Assembly (NCBI RefSeq): GCF_021532275.1
Contig: NZ_JACBOT010000012.1
Coordinates: 58,265-122,264, forward strand
DNA from: Brevibacterium sp. UCMA 11754
GTDB lineage: Bacteria; Actinomycetota; Actinomycetes; Actinomycetales; Brevibacteriaceae
DNA: 64,000 nt
Direction of reading: 5' to 3'
In this document: in pieces, positions 9,040 to 16,269 of the stretch
How positions within the stretch are numbered: the stretch's first letter is position 1
Layout: each line of letters opens with the position of its first letter
Program-made: the position numbers and the translations under genes
The notes under the pieces: model-generated
What the model saw: the letters and a program-made list of their open reading frames with translations, nothing else
Told to the model about the DNA's origin: nothing
The model's database searches: none

Positions 9040-11694
9040 TCAGGGGCGAAGTACCAGCGAATCCTCGGTGTGCCGGTCCAGCGCATCGGGTGTGTACGGC
9101 CAGGGCCGGGTTGCGCCGGACGCCCAGTCCTCGGTCTGATCTGCATAGTGCGGGTGGAAGGCGTGGCCCGAAGCCCCCGTGAGGTTGATCCACTGGGAGT
9201 GGTTGAAGTCCTTGAGGTCGACGATCTGTCGCATCGAGGGCACCCAGTTCGTCTCGAAGCCCACCGAGGCGTCCCAGCCCGTGGCATTGACTTCTCCGGA
9301 CCCGCCCGAGACTTCGTAGGGGCCTCGATTGAACAGCCGCTCAATGGGTTTGATCCCTGATTCGCCGAGGCTGGCGTTGCGGGTGGTCAGCCTGTGCAGG
9401 ATGCCCCACCGCCAGGTCACAGGTTCGGAGCCGAGCAGATCTTCGGTCGTCTTCCATGCAGAATCCATGGCTCGAGCCAGCGCTTCGTCTCGATTCTCGA
9501 CCTCGTCGTCGGCCCACCACTCGGAGTCGGGATCCTCCAACTGGTTCTTGATGATGAGGTACCAACGTGATCCGCCGGCCGGAGGCACCGCATCGGGCAG
9601 CTTCGGAGCGAACACTTCGTCGAGGATCGTCTTCGAGAGGACGTTGAAGTAGGCTGCGGCGGCACTGTTGGCATCATCGTGGCCGTTCCAGTCCGCGAGC
9701 AGTTCCTGCGCTTCGGCGATGTCGGTGCCCTCGCCGGCATCGATCTCTTCCAGCAGCGGGATCAGGGTCAGTGCAAGGGGATTGAGGTCATCACCCTGAA
9801 TGCGAGACATGTCGCCCATCGTGACGTCCCCCTGGGCGATCGTGTCCTGCAGCAGCTTCGTGATCCGCCGCGCCCGGTCACCATCGTTGAAGTCATTGCT
9901 CAACTGGACCGACTCTCCTGGAGGGGTGACAGGATTGTTCGCCGTCACGATCCAGCCACGTTCGGGGTTGTACAGACTCGGCAGATCCTCGAAGTCGAGG
10001 TATCCCTGCCAATCTTCGTCGGTCTTCCAACCGTGCCGTGGGAGCATGCCGTCGCCCTCGCCGCGTTTGGGGATCCTCCCCGGCGCCTGATAGCCGATGT
10101 TGCCTTTGGTATCCGCGTAGATGAGGTTCTGGGAGGGGACGTCGAAGAGAGAGGCGGCCCGCCGGAATTCGGTCCAGTTCGTCGCTGCATTGAGCCCGAA
10201 GATCGCCGAGGCTGTGCTGCCCGGTTCCAGGGCTGTCCACTGCAGCGCCAACTGGTAGTGCTCGTCGGCGGGACCTGATTTCGTGTCTTCGGTGTTCGCC
10301 CCGGTCGAGGCATCGAGCACATTGCGATAGGTTCCATCGAGGTCCGAGATGAGAGGGCCGTTGCTCGTTGAGCGGATCGTGATCTCGCGAGGTTCCTGTT
10401 TCGCTATCTTCACGGTCTCCTTGCGTGTGGTCACGGTTTCGTCCCCGGAATCACGGACGACTTCGCCGTCGCGGACCTTCTCGACCACGAGGTCGGCGAC
10501 GTCGGGCCCCAGGTTCGTCAGCCCCCAGGCGATGCTCTGGTTGTGGCCGATGATGACCCCGGGCAGCCCGGAGAAGGAGAACCCGGACACGTCGAAGGGG
10601 CATTCGGGCGTGATCTCGGTGCAGCGCAGTCCGATCTGATGCCACACGGAGGGCATAGCGGGAGCCAGGTGCGGATCATTGGCCAGCAGCGGGGCCCCGC
10701 TGGAGGTGTGCTCACCGGAGACCACCCACGAGTTCGACCCGATGTCACGACTGTTGACTCCCAGGAGCACCGGCAGCGACTTCAGGTGCTCCTTGAGCTC
10801 ACCGAGGTTGCTGGGAGTCTCGGTCCCTCCGCCGTGTCCCGATTGCTGTGTGTTCACAGCAGTCACCTCGCCCCCGGCACGTGCTTCGTCTTCGTCACGT
10901 GCTTCGTCTTCGTCACGTGCTTTGGCACCGGCATTGCCGCCGACGATCGTCGGGCGGGTGTCATAGGGGTATTCGGGATAGATATCGGCCATCTGCTCAT
11001 CATCGAGCGCGGTCTGGCTGATTGCTCGGTCGATTTCGTCCTCGACATTCGAGCGCAGGTCCCAGGCCATGGCCTTGAGCCAGGAAACACTGTCGACCGG
11101 AGTCCATTCCTCGATCTCGACCCCACCGGCCTGCAGACCGACGATGCCGTACTCGAGGGACACCTCGGTGGGGGACTTGTCGCGCAGGTAGGCGTTCACG
11201 CCCTCGGCATAGGCCTCGTAGTACGCGCGTGTCTTGTCATCGAGTTCCGCTACCTCCGCCTCGGCGACCTTTCTCCAGCCCAGTGTGCGAATGAACTTGT
11301 CGGTGCCGAACTGTGACTCGCCGAAGAGTTCCGAGAGCCGGCCCGAGGTGACATGCCTGCGGAAGTCCATCTCCCAGAATCGATCCTGGGCGTGGACGAA
11401 GCCCTGGGCCATGAAGAGGTCGTGGGAGTTGCTGGCCTCAATGGTCGGGACGCCCGAGTCATCGCGGGTGACGCTGACCTCGGCGTTCAGGCCCGACAGT
11501 GAGATGTCGCCGTCCGTCGTGGGATAGGACCGTTGGACGAGAAAGACACCGAGCAGGGTGAGGATGAGCAGCAGAACGAGGACGGCCGCGAGGATGCGGA
11601 TGAGGACCTTCGCGCTCACCAAGCGATGCGCGCCGGACGGCGGTCGGACCGCTTCGACCAGAGCACTGGAATCCTCTGAATCCGCGTCTGCCAT
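9040..11694 (-). CDS. Penicillin acylase family (S45) Ntn hydrolase, membrane anchored
   Basis: An 884-residue precursor. A membrane segment at about residues 29-53 would anchor or export it. Residues 60-318 form the alpha-chain region, and GSNSWVVSGEHT at 319-330 contains the predicted autocleavage site, with Ser320 as the catalytic N-terminal nucleophile of the beta chain. LLANDPHLA and VIIGHNQSIAWGLTN are standard S45 segments. Substrates range from beta-lactams to acyl-homoserine lactones and cannot be assigned. Just before the cleavage site lies a tandem acidic repeat (about residues 259-272). It lies 26 bases after the DUF817 gene and is probably cotranscribed. Confidence 0.9.
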   Translation of the reverse strand: MADADSEDSSALVEAVRPPSGAHRLVSAKVLIRILAAVLVLLLILTLLGVFLVQRSYPTTDGDISLSGLNAEVSVTRDDSGVPTIEASNSHDLFMAQGFVHAQDRFWEMDFRRHVTSGRLSELFGESQFGTDKFIRTLGWRKVAEAEVAELDDKTRAYYEAYAEGVNAYLRDKSPTEVSLEYGIVGLQAGGVEIEEWTPVDSVSWLKAMAWDLRSNVEDEIDRAISQTALDDEQMADIYPEYPYDTRPTIVGGNAGAKARDEDEARDEDEARAGGEVTAVNTQQSGHGGGTETPSNLGELKEHLKSLPVLLGVNSRDIGSNSWVVSGEHTSSGAPLLANDPHLAPAMPSVWHQIGLRCTEITPECPFDVSGFSFSGLPGVIIGHNQSIAWGLTNLGPDVADLVVEKVRDGEVVRDSGDETVTTRKETVKIAKQEPREITIRSTSNGPLISDLDGTYRNVLDASTGANTEDTKSGPADEHYQLALQWTALEPGSTASAIFGLNAATNWTEFRRAASLFDVPSQNLIYADTKGNIGYQAPGRIPKRGEGDGMLPRHGWKTDEDWQGYLDFEDLPSLYNPERGWIVTANNPVTPPGESVQLSNDFNDGDRARRITKLLQDTIAQGDVTMGDMSRIQGDDLNPLALTLIPLLEEIDAGEGTDIAEAQELLADWNGHDDANSAAAAYFNVLSKTILDEVFAPKLPDAVPPAGGSRWYLIIKNQLEDPDSEWWADDEVENRDEALARAMDSAWKTTEDLLGSEPVTWRWGILHRLTTRNASLGESGIKPIERLFNRGPYEVSGGSGEVNATGWDASVGFETNWVPSMRQIVDLKDFNHSQWINLTGASGHAFHPHYADQTEDWASGATRPWPYTPDALDRHTEDSLVLRP
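10879..10920 (-). repeat. 18-bp tandem repeat inside the acylase gene
   Basis: An 18-bp unit occurs at 10879-10896 and 10897-10914, with a third partial copy to 10920. It encodes ARDEDE-type repeats in the alpha-chain spacer just ahead of the autocleavage site. The length is a multiple of three, so copy change would keep the frame. Confidence 0.85.
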
Positions 11695-11720
11695 GTGTCT
11701 CCTTCGACCGAGTCTGAGTT

Positions 11721-12590
11721 TCAGCTCAGAATATCAGTAGACCTGGCCTTATCAGGCGGTTTGGGAGGGTAGACGAAGGTGACGAGGACGACGGAGATCA
11801 TCATCAGCAGGAACCACGCCACCAGTTTGGTCATCGGCACCATCTGCCATCCGTCGATCTGGGAGGGGTAGAGCCATGCGCCGGTGACGGTGCCGATGTT
11901 CTCAGCGATCCAGATGAAGAACGCCACCAGCACGAACGCAAAGAGCACAGGCATGCGCAGAGTCAGCTTGTGCACGTGGAAGTGCATCCGACATCGGAAG
12001 AACACCACCCCGACAGCAAGGACGAGGAAGAGACGCACATCGACTATGTAGTGGTGGGTGAAGAAGTTGAGGTAGATCGCGGCGGCGATGACCGCGGTGA
12101 TCCACCTCGGCGGGTAATGACTGAACCGCAGGTCGAAGAGACGATAGACGCGCACGATGTAGGAGCCGACCGCCCCGTACATGAAGCCCGTGAACAGGGG
12201 CACAGCCGCGATGTGGAGGACGCCTCCGGCCGCATAGTTCCACGAGCCCATCGATGTCTTGAAGATCTCCATTCCGGTGCCGACGATGTGGAACAGAACG
12301 ATGACCCAGAGCTCGCGCCCGGTCTCCAGGCGCAGAAGGAGCATCGCCGCCTGGATCAGGACTGCCAGGATCACGAGGAGGTCATTGCGGGCCAGGCCCG
12401 CATCGTCCGGGTACCACCAAGCGGTGAGAATGATCGCGAGCAGCATGAGAGCTCCGAACAGGCAGGCCCACGCCTGTTTGATCCCGAAGACGAGGAACTC
12501 CCGTACCCCGTCCGGTACCTGTGAGAGATGCCGATTGGCGAATCGGTCTAGGAGCTGTTCGAGCCGTGTGAGTTCATGCTGATCGGCCAT
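11721..12590 (-). CDS. DUF817 family integral membrane protein
   Basis: A 289-residue membrane protein with about eight hydrophobic segments after a cytosolic N-terminus of about 35 residues. It matches the DUF817 family through HIVGTGMEIFKTSMGSW, IAAVPLFTGFMYGAVGSYI and WITAVIAAAIYLNFFTHHY. Histidines and acidic residues within membrane segments are a feature of the family, but the function is unknown. It precedes the acylase gene by 26 bases on the same strand. A role in the acylase pathway is only suggested by that position. Confidence 0.85.
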   Translation of the reverse strand: MADQHELTRLEQLLDRFANRHLSQVPDGVREFLVFGIKQAWACLFGALMLLAIILTAWWYPDDAGLARNDLLVILAVLIQAAMLLLRLETGRELWVIVLFHIVGTGMEIFKTSMGSWNYAAGGVLHIAAVPLFTGFMYGAVGSYIVRVYRLFDLRFSHYPPRWITAVIAAAIYLNFFTHHYIVDVRLFLVLAVGVVFFRCRMHFHVHKLTLRMPVLFAFVLVAFFIWIAENIGTVTGAWLYPSQIDGWQMVPMTKLVAWFLLMMISVVLVTFVYPPKPPDKARSTDILS

Positions 12591-12696
12591 GAGGTCCTTC
12601 GACTGAGGGGGAGCGGTCGTGACAGAACCCTATCGCGCCCGGCCCCGCGGTCCTCGGCGCGGGTCGAGCCATCGGAGCAGCGGTCGATTCAGCAAA

Positions 12697-12711
12697 TAGA
12701 CTCGGGGCATG
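12697..12711 (+). promoter_or_regulatory. Leaderless promoter -10 box for the NAD(P)-binding protein gene
   Basis: TAGACT (12697-12702) lies six bases before ATG 12709. There is no ribosome binding site in the remaining spacer, so the transcript probably starts at the ATG. Confidence 0.55.
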
Positions 12712-13377
12712 CACATCCTCATCTTCGGAGCCTCCGGCCACGTCGGCACGGGCCTGGCCCAGCACCTGTCCGCTGACCACCGCATCACCGGCATCGTCCG
12801 TTCACAGCCGGAGGCCACGACTGCCTATGAACCCGTCATCGTCCCCGATTGGGTGGATCGACCCCAGGCCGTCATCGACGAACTCCGCCGCTTGGACGCA
12901 TCGCCGGTCGACGCGGTCATCGCTGCGGTCGGCGGGTGGTACGTGGATAACGCGATGATCGCTCGTGGGATCGTCTCGTTCGATGAGGACTATTCCTCAT
13001 ACCTGCGTGGTCATTTCGCGGCCTGTGCCGTATCGGAGGCGCTCGCCGAGGAATCGGCGGCGATCGCCGAAGAGTCGGGAAGTGCACATGTTCGGCACCT
13101 GGCCCTCAACGGTGTGGCCAGCCTCGAGGCCTGCGTCGGATCTGGAGCGATCAGCGTATTCGGCGCCGCACAAGAGATGCTCATCAGGGTGGCCGAGGCC
13201 GAGACGGACTCCGTGGACTATCGCGAGCTCAAGGTCATGGCACCCATCGGCGGTGATGACCGCAACGATCTGCGCGGGGGAGTGGAGACGATCAGCCTTC
13301 CCAAGGTCGCCGAAGCAGTCAGCGCGGTACTGACTCGACCAGATGAGCACGAGATCAGCACTCGGCTGGGAGTCTAG
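12709..13377 (+). CDS. NAD(P)-binding short-chain dehydrogenase-like protein
   Basis: A 222-residue Rossmann-fold protein. MHILIFGASGHVGTGLAQHL is the cofactor-binding GxxGxxG at the very N-terminus. A classical Tyr-x-x-x-Lys pair is not obvious: the expected place reads ISVFGAAQEMLIRVAEAE. It may therefore be an atypical SDR or a non-catalytic relative. The ATG sits six bases after a TAGACT box and would be leaderless. It converges on the DHFR-like gene at 13415. Confidence 0.75.
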   Translation: MHILIFGASGHVGTGLAQHLSADHRITGIVRSQPEATTAYEPVIVPDWVDRPQAVIDELRRLDASPVDAVIAAVGGWYVDNAMIARGIVSFDEDYSSYLRGHFAACAVSEALAEESAAIAEESGSAHVRHLALNGVASLEACVGSGAISVFGAAQEMLIRVAEAETDSVDYRELKVMAPIGGDDRNDLRGGVETISLPKVAEAVSAVLTRPDEHEISTRLGV

Positions 13378-13414
13378 GCCAGGTCTTGGCCTGTGCTCGG
13401 GCTCTGGCTTCTAC

Positions 13415-13963
13415 TCAGGCCTTGGCATAGCGGATGAAGACCTGATCATCGACGGTTCGCACATCGATGACTCGCAAGCTGAGGGTGGCCTCGAGCTGGG
13501 AGAAGTGGCTGCCGGTGCCCCGGGAGTAGAGCGGGCTCAGGCTCAGGTGCAGTTCGGCACCCGGGACGGCATCGAGTAGCCGGTAGGCCAGGTTCGGCCC
13601 GGACTCGCACACCAGAGTCTCACTCGTGGATTCGACGGTTTCGAGCACCTGCGCGGCAGTGTCGGGAGTGAAGTGCTGAGCTCGGTAGTCGAGGCCGGCC
13701 TCGGCGAGCTGCCTGCTCAGTTCGTCCGGGTCCGATTCGGTCAGGACATGTACGGGGGTGTGTTCGAGGGCTTTGCCCGGTGCGTTGATGACCGGCAGTG
13801 CGGGATTGAGCGCGGTCCGGCGGTCGATGATGATGGCACCTGATTGTCTGCGCAGGGAGATGAAGTAGTTGAAGTCGGCCTTCGTGGACACGCCTGTCGA
13901 CCAGCCGTCCAAGGCATACGCTCCGTTGATCGTCTGTACGAGGGAGATGATGAGCTTTCGCAT
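13415..13963 (-). CDS. Dihydrofolate reductase / RibD C-terminal family protein
   Basis: A 182-residue protein starting MRKLIISLVQTINGAYALDG, the opening strand and substrate loop of the bacterial DHFR/RibD-C superfamily. SGAIIIDRRTALNPALPVI and ETLVCESGPNLAYRLL fit the cofactor-binding strands; the latter resembles the E-G-G/S-P motif of RibD-like reductases. It is unlikely to be the housekeeping folate enzyme. A reductase of pteridine-like or other substrates is possible. I start at 13963; the farther upstream frame runs into the L,D-transpeptidase gene, which ends ten bases upstream on the same strand. Confidence 0.75.
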   Translation of the reverse strand: MRKLIISLVQTINGAYALDGWSTGVSTKADFNYFISLRRQSGAIIIDRRTALNPALPVINAPGKALEHTPVHVLTESDPDELSRQLAEAGLDYRAQHFTPDTAAQVLETVESTSETLVCESGPNLAYRLLDAVPGAELHLSLSPLYSRGTGSHFSQLEATLSLRVIDVRTVDDQVFIRYAKA

Positions 13964-13973
13964 CCCGGTGCCT

Positions 13974-14789
13974 CTACTTCTGCAGCTGGGACTCGGGTCC
14001 CATGGCGATGCGCGGGTGGGCATCGGGGTCGATGGTTCCAAGGATCCATTTGAGGTCCTTCTCCTTGAGCGTCACACAGCCGTTCGTCCCGGAATCGTGG
14101 TCGAGGTGCAGCCAGATGCCGCCGCCCTTGTCCCATCCCAGCGGACGAGTCCTGTCGGTGGGTGGGGTGCCCGGCACGCGGTTGTAGTCGATTGCGATGA
14201 TGTAGTCGAAGACCCGCTCGTACTCGGGACCGTAGGCCACCGTCGCCGAGGAGGGGAGCCGATCATCCTGGGTGTAGGGAAGCGCCGTCCCCGGGTCCTG
14301 CTTGTACCCGCCTGCATCGCTGAGAGTGAAGACTCCGACCGGTGAAGTCTTATCGCCCTCCCGGCGATCGGCCAGCCAGCCCTTCTTCCCATTGTGCATG
14401 TCAAAGGTCTTGCGCTTCTTCCACTGCCCGTCATCGATGCTGTAGAAGCTCAGCTGCCCGGAATCGGAATTCGCATCCGACCCGCTGGCAACGAGGACCT
14501 GTGAGGTCTCTGCGGGAATCTGTGCGGCTGTCTCCGGGCCCAGTCCGGGAACCTGAACGGAGTGGGCTGGACCTGTTGTCTCTGCGGTCGCTGCTCCGGG
14601 TGGGGTCATCTGTGCGGGGGCGGCGAAATCCCCGAGGTCATTCTGCTGTGCGGGCGCCGCGACCATCGCGGAATGAGCGGACGCACCATCATCGTCGTCA
14701 CTGTCGGTCGGCGTCCCGCATGACGACAGCGTCAGGGCCAGAACAGCGATCGTCAGGCTGGTCCCGGCCCGGGTTCCACCACTGAACAT
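13974..14789 (-). CDS. L,D-transpeptidase (YkuD)-like lipoprotein
   Basis: A 271-residue exported protein. The N-terminus is a lipoprotein signal with lipobox LSSC (Cys about residue 24), followed by an acidic and Ala/Pro-rich linker. The C-terminal half is YkuD-like: GWLADRREGDKTSPVGVFTL, YTQDDRLPSSATVAYGPEYE and LHLDHDSGTNGCVTLKEKDL, with the Cys of NGCVTL as predicted nucleophile and the preceding His. Such enzymes form 3-3 peptidoglycan cross-links or attach proteins to the wall. A carboxypeptidase-like activity cannot be excluded. The DHFR-like gene follows ten bases later. Confidence 0.85.
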   Translation of the reverse strand: MFSGGTRAGTSLTIAVLALTLSSCGTPTDSDDDDGASAHSAMVAAPAQQNDLGDFAAPAQMTPPGAATAETTGPAHSVQVPGLGPETAAQIPAETSQVLVASGSDANSDSGQLSFYSIDDGQWKKRKTFDMHNGKKGWLADRREGDKTSPVGVFTLSDAGGYKQDPGTALPYTQDDRLPSSATVAYGPEYERVFDYIIAIDYNRVPGTPPTDRTRPLGWDKGGGIWLHLDHDSGTNGCVTLKEKDLKWILGTIDPDAHPRIAMGPESQLQK

Positions 14790-14837
14790 GAGGCCATCAT
14801 CTCACGAACCTTGAGAACACTGCGGTAGTGACTATGC

Positions 14838-14852
14838 GAAAATGGGCTTATG
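14838..14852 (+). promoter_or_regulatory. Possible leaderless promoter -10 box
   Basis: GAAAAT (14838-14843) lies six bases before ATG 14850. It matches the important A2 and T6 of a -10 element but lacks the first T, so it is weaker than the other examples in this window. Confidence 0.35.
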
Positions 14853-16025
14853 AGCATTCCACCTGTGCCGAACCACCCTCCGCGCCCCGGGCGTCGGAAA
14901 CCGGCGGAGGAGTCTCCGGATTCGATCACAACGCAGTTGTTCATCGGCCAGGACAAATCCCCGGCCGCAGATGGCTCGACCCAAGCCCTCAGCGCAGACG
15001 AGCTGGCCAGACTCCGGTCGATGGTGTCCTCCGACGGAGCCGATGCCACCGAGGTGCTCAGCCTCGACGAGTTGCGCCAACTCGCCGCAGCCGAGAATGA
15101 AGAATCCGCGCTCAGCGGCCCGACACCAAGGAAGGCGAGGTCCGAGGACATCGCCGAGGCGGAGGCCGCCTCCGCACCGAAGCAGTGGAATCCACAGGGT
15201 GCCTCGGGCGGACAGTCTCCGAATCCCGAACCCTGGGGCGCCGACTTCGGTGCGCCCGGGCAGCCCGCTCCTCAACCGCATCCCCCCGAGTACCCCGGAA
15301 ACGAGTCGCACGTGCCCAACGGCGCATCACCCTACGCCCCACATGCTGCAGCCGCCTATGCAGGACACGGTGGTCCCGGACCCGGTGGACCAGCCGGTCC
15401 CAACGGCGGCGGTTATGGCCCCGGTGGACCCGGGGGATACGGACCTGGCGGGCCAGCAGGACCCGGCGGACCCTACCGCCGTGAACCCGATACGAAGAAG
15501 GTTCCGGGTTGGCTCTGGGCCCTGGCTGCGATCGCACTGGTGATCGCCCTCGGCATCGTCGGCTACATTGCCTGGGACGCGACGCAGGGCAAGGACGACG
15601 CCGCGTCCGACTCGTCCTCGCAGGGACCCTCAGACGGTGCAGGCTCCGAGTCCGACGATCCGAGTTCGAAGCCGCCGGTCGCTGCTGAGTCTTTCAAATC
15701 TCCGTCCGGCAACATCGCCTGCACCATCGATGCGGATCGCACCCGGTGCGTCATCTCATCCTTCGACTACACGCCTCCCGCAGAACCCGATGACTGCCAG
15801 TTGGACAACTGGGGAGGTGTCATAGTGGCCAATGACGAAGGTGCCGGCTTCTCCTGCCAAGAGGCCCCAGGAAATTCCGGCCCCGCTCGGGTGCTCGGCT
15901 ACGGCGAATCGATCACTGCCGAAGGGATGACCTGCACATCGACCCGCGAAGGTATGACGTGCAAGTCCGATGAGACCGGTGTCGGCTTCAACATGGCGCG
16001 TGCCTCGGTCGACTTCCTCGACTAA
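14850..16025 (+). CDS. Single-pass membrane protein with Pro/Gly-rich cytosolic region and Cys-containing outer domain
   Basis: A 391-residue protein. Residues 1-215 are Pro/Gly/Ala-rich and mostly disordered, including a run of GGP-type repeats near residues 170-210. One membrane segment follows (VPGWLWALAAIALVIALGIV, about residues 218-242). After a Ser/Asp-rich linker comes a C-terminal domain opening FKSPSGNIACTIDADRTRC and containing six cysteines, presumably disulfide-bonded outside the cell. The SPSGNI-x-C opening recurs in exported actinobacterial proteins of unknown function (DUF6636-like, tentatively). It is divergent from the L,D-transpeptidase-like gene. Confidence 0.75.
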   Translation: MSIPPVPNHPPRPGRRKPAEESPDSITTQLFIGQDKSPAADGSTQALSADELARLRSMVSSDGADATEVLSLDELRQLAAAENEESALSGPTPRKARSEDIAEAEAASAPKQWNPQGASGGQSPNPEPWGADFGAPGQPAPQPHPPEYPGNESHVPNGASPYAPHAAAAYAGHGGPGPGGPAGPNGGGYGPGGPGGYGPGGPAGPGGPYRREPDTKKVPGWLWALAAIALVIALGIVGYIAWDATQGKDDAASDSSSQGPSDGAGSESDDPSSKPPVAAESFKSPSGNIACTIDADRTRCVISSFDYTPPAEPDDCQLDNWGGVIVANDEGAGFSCQEAPGNSGPARVLGYGESITAEGMTCTSTREGMTCKSDETGVGFNMARASVDFLD

Positions 16026-16095
16026 GGGCCGGGCAGGGAGTGCTGCGAACTGAAGAGCGGCACACGACCACCGGCCACCTCGGCGATATCGGGAT

Positions 16096-16101
16096 CATAA
16101 T
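16096..16101 (+). promoter_or_regulatory. Possible -10 box of the leuA leader transcript
   Basis: CATAAT lies about 55 bases upstream of the leader-peptide GTG. No good -35 partner is seen, so the assignment rests on position and A/T content only. Confidence 0.3.
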
Positions 16102-16156
16102 CTTAGGATTTGGACAGGTTTGGGATGGACTGAGCAACCAGGACTATGTTGATTGT

Positions 16157-16201
16157 GTGGCTCACAGGTTGCTCCTCCTTCCTTGCCGCGACGAGTCCTG
16201 A
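16157..16201 (+). CDS. leuA leader peptide (four consecutive leucine codons)
   Basis: A 14-codon ORF starting with GTG reads MAHRLLLLPCRDES and ends in TGA. The four adjacent Leu codons (16169-16180) are the hallmark of a leucine attenuation leader. Its last five codons overlap the left arm of a strong terminator that ends 47 bases before leuA. No strong ribosome binding site precedes the GTG. Confidence 0.75.
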   Translation: MAHRLLLLPCRDES

Positions 16202-16230
16202 TCGGACAGCACACTCGTCGCGGAGTTTTT
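16186..16230 (+). terminator. leuA attenuator terminator
   Basis: CCGCGACGAGT (16186-16196) and ACTCGTCGCGG (16213-16223) form a perfect 11-bp stem with a 16-base loop, followed by AGTTTTTCCT. It lies between the four-leucine leader peptide and leuA. A ribosome finishing the leader when leucine is plentiful would leave the terminator free to form; the competing antiterminator has not been worked out. Confidence 0.8.
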
Positions 16231-16269
16231 CCTATGCTGATTAAGCACACGATCAATGAATGAGGAACC

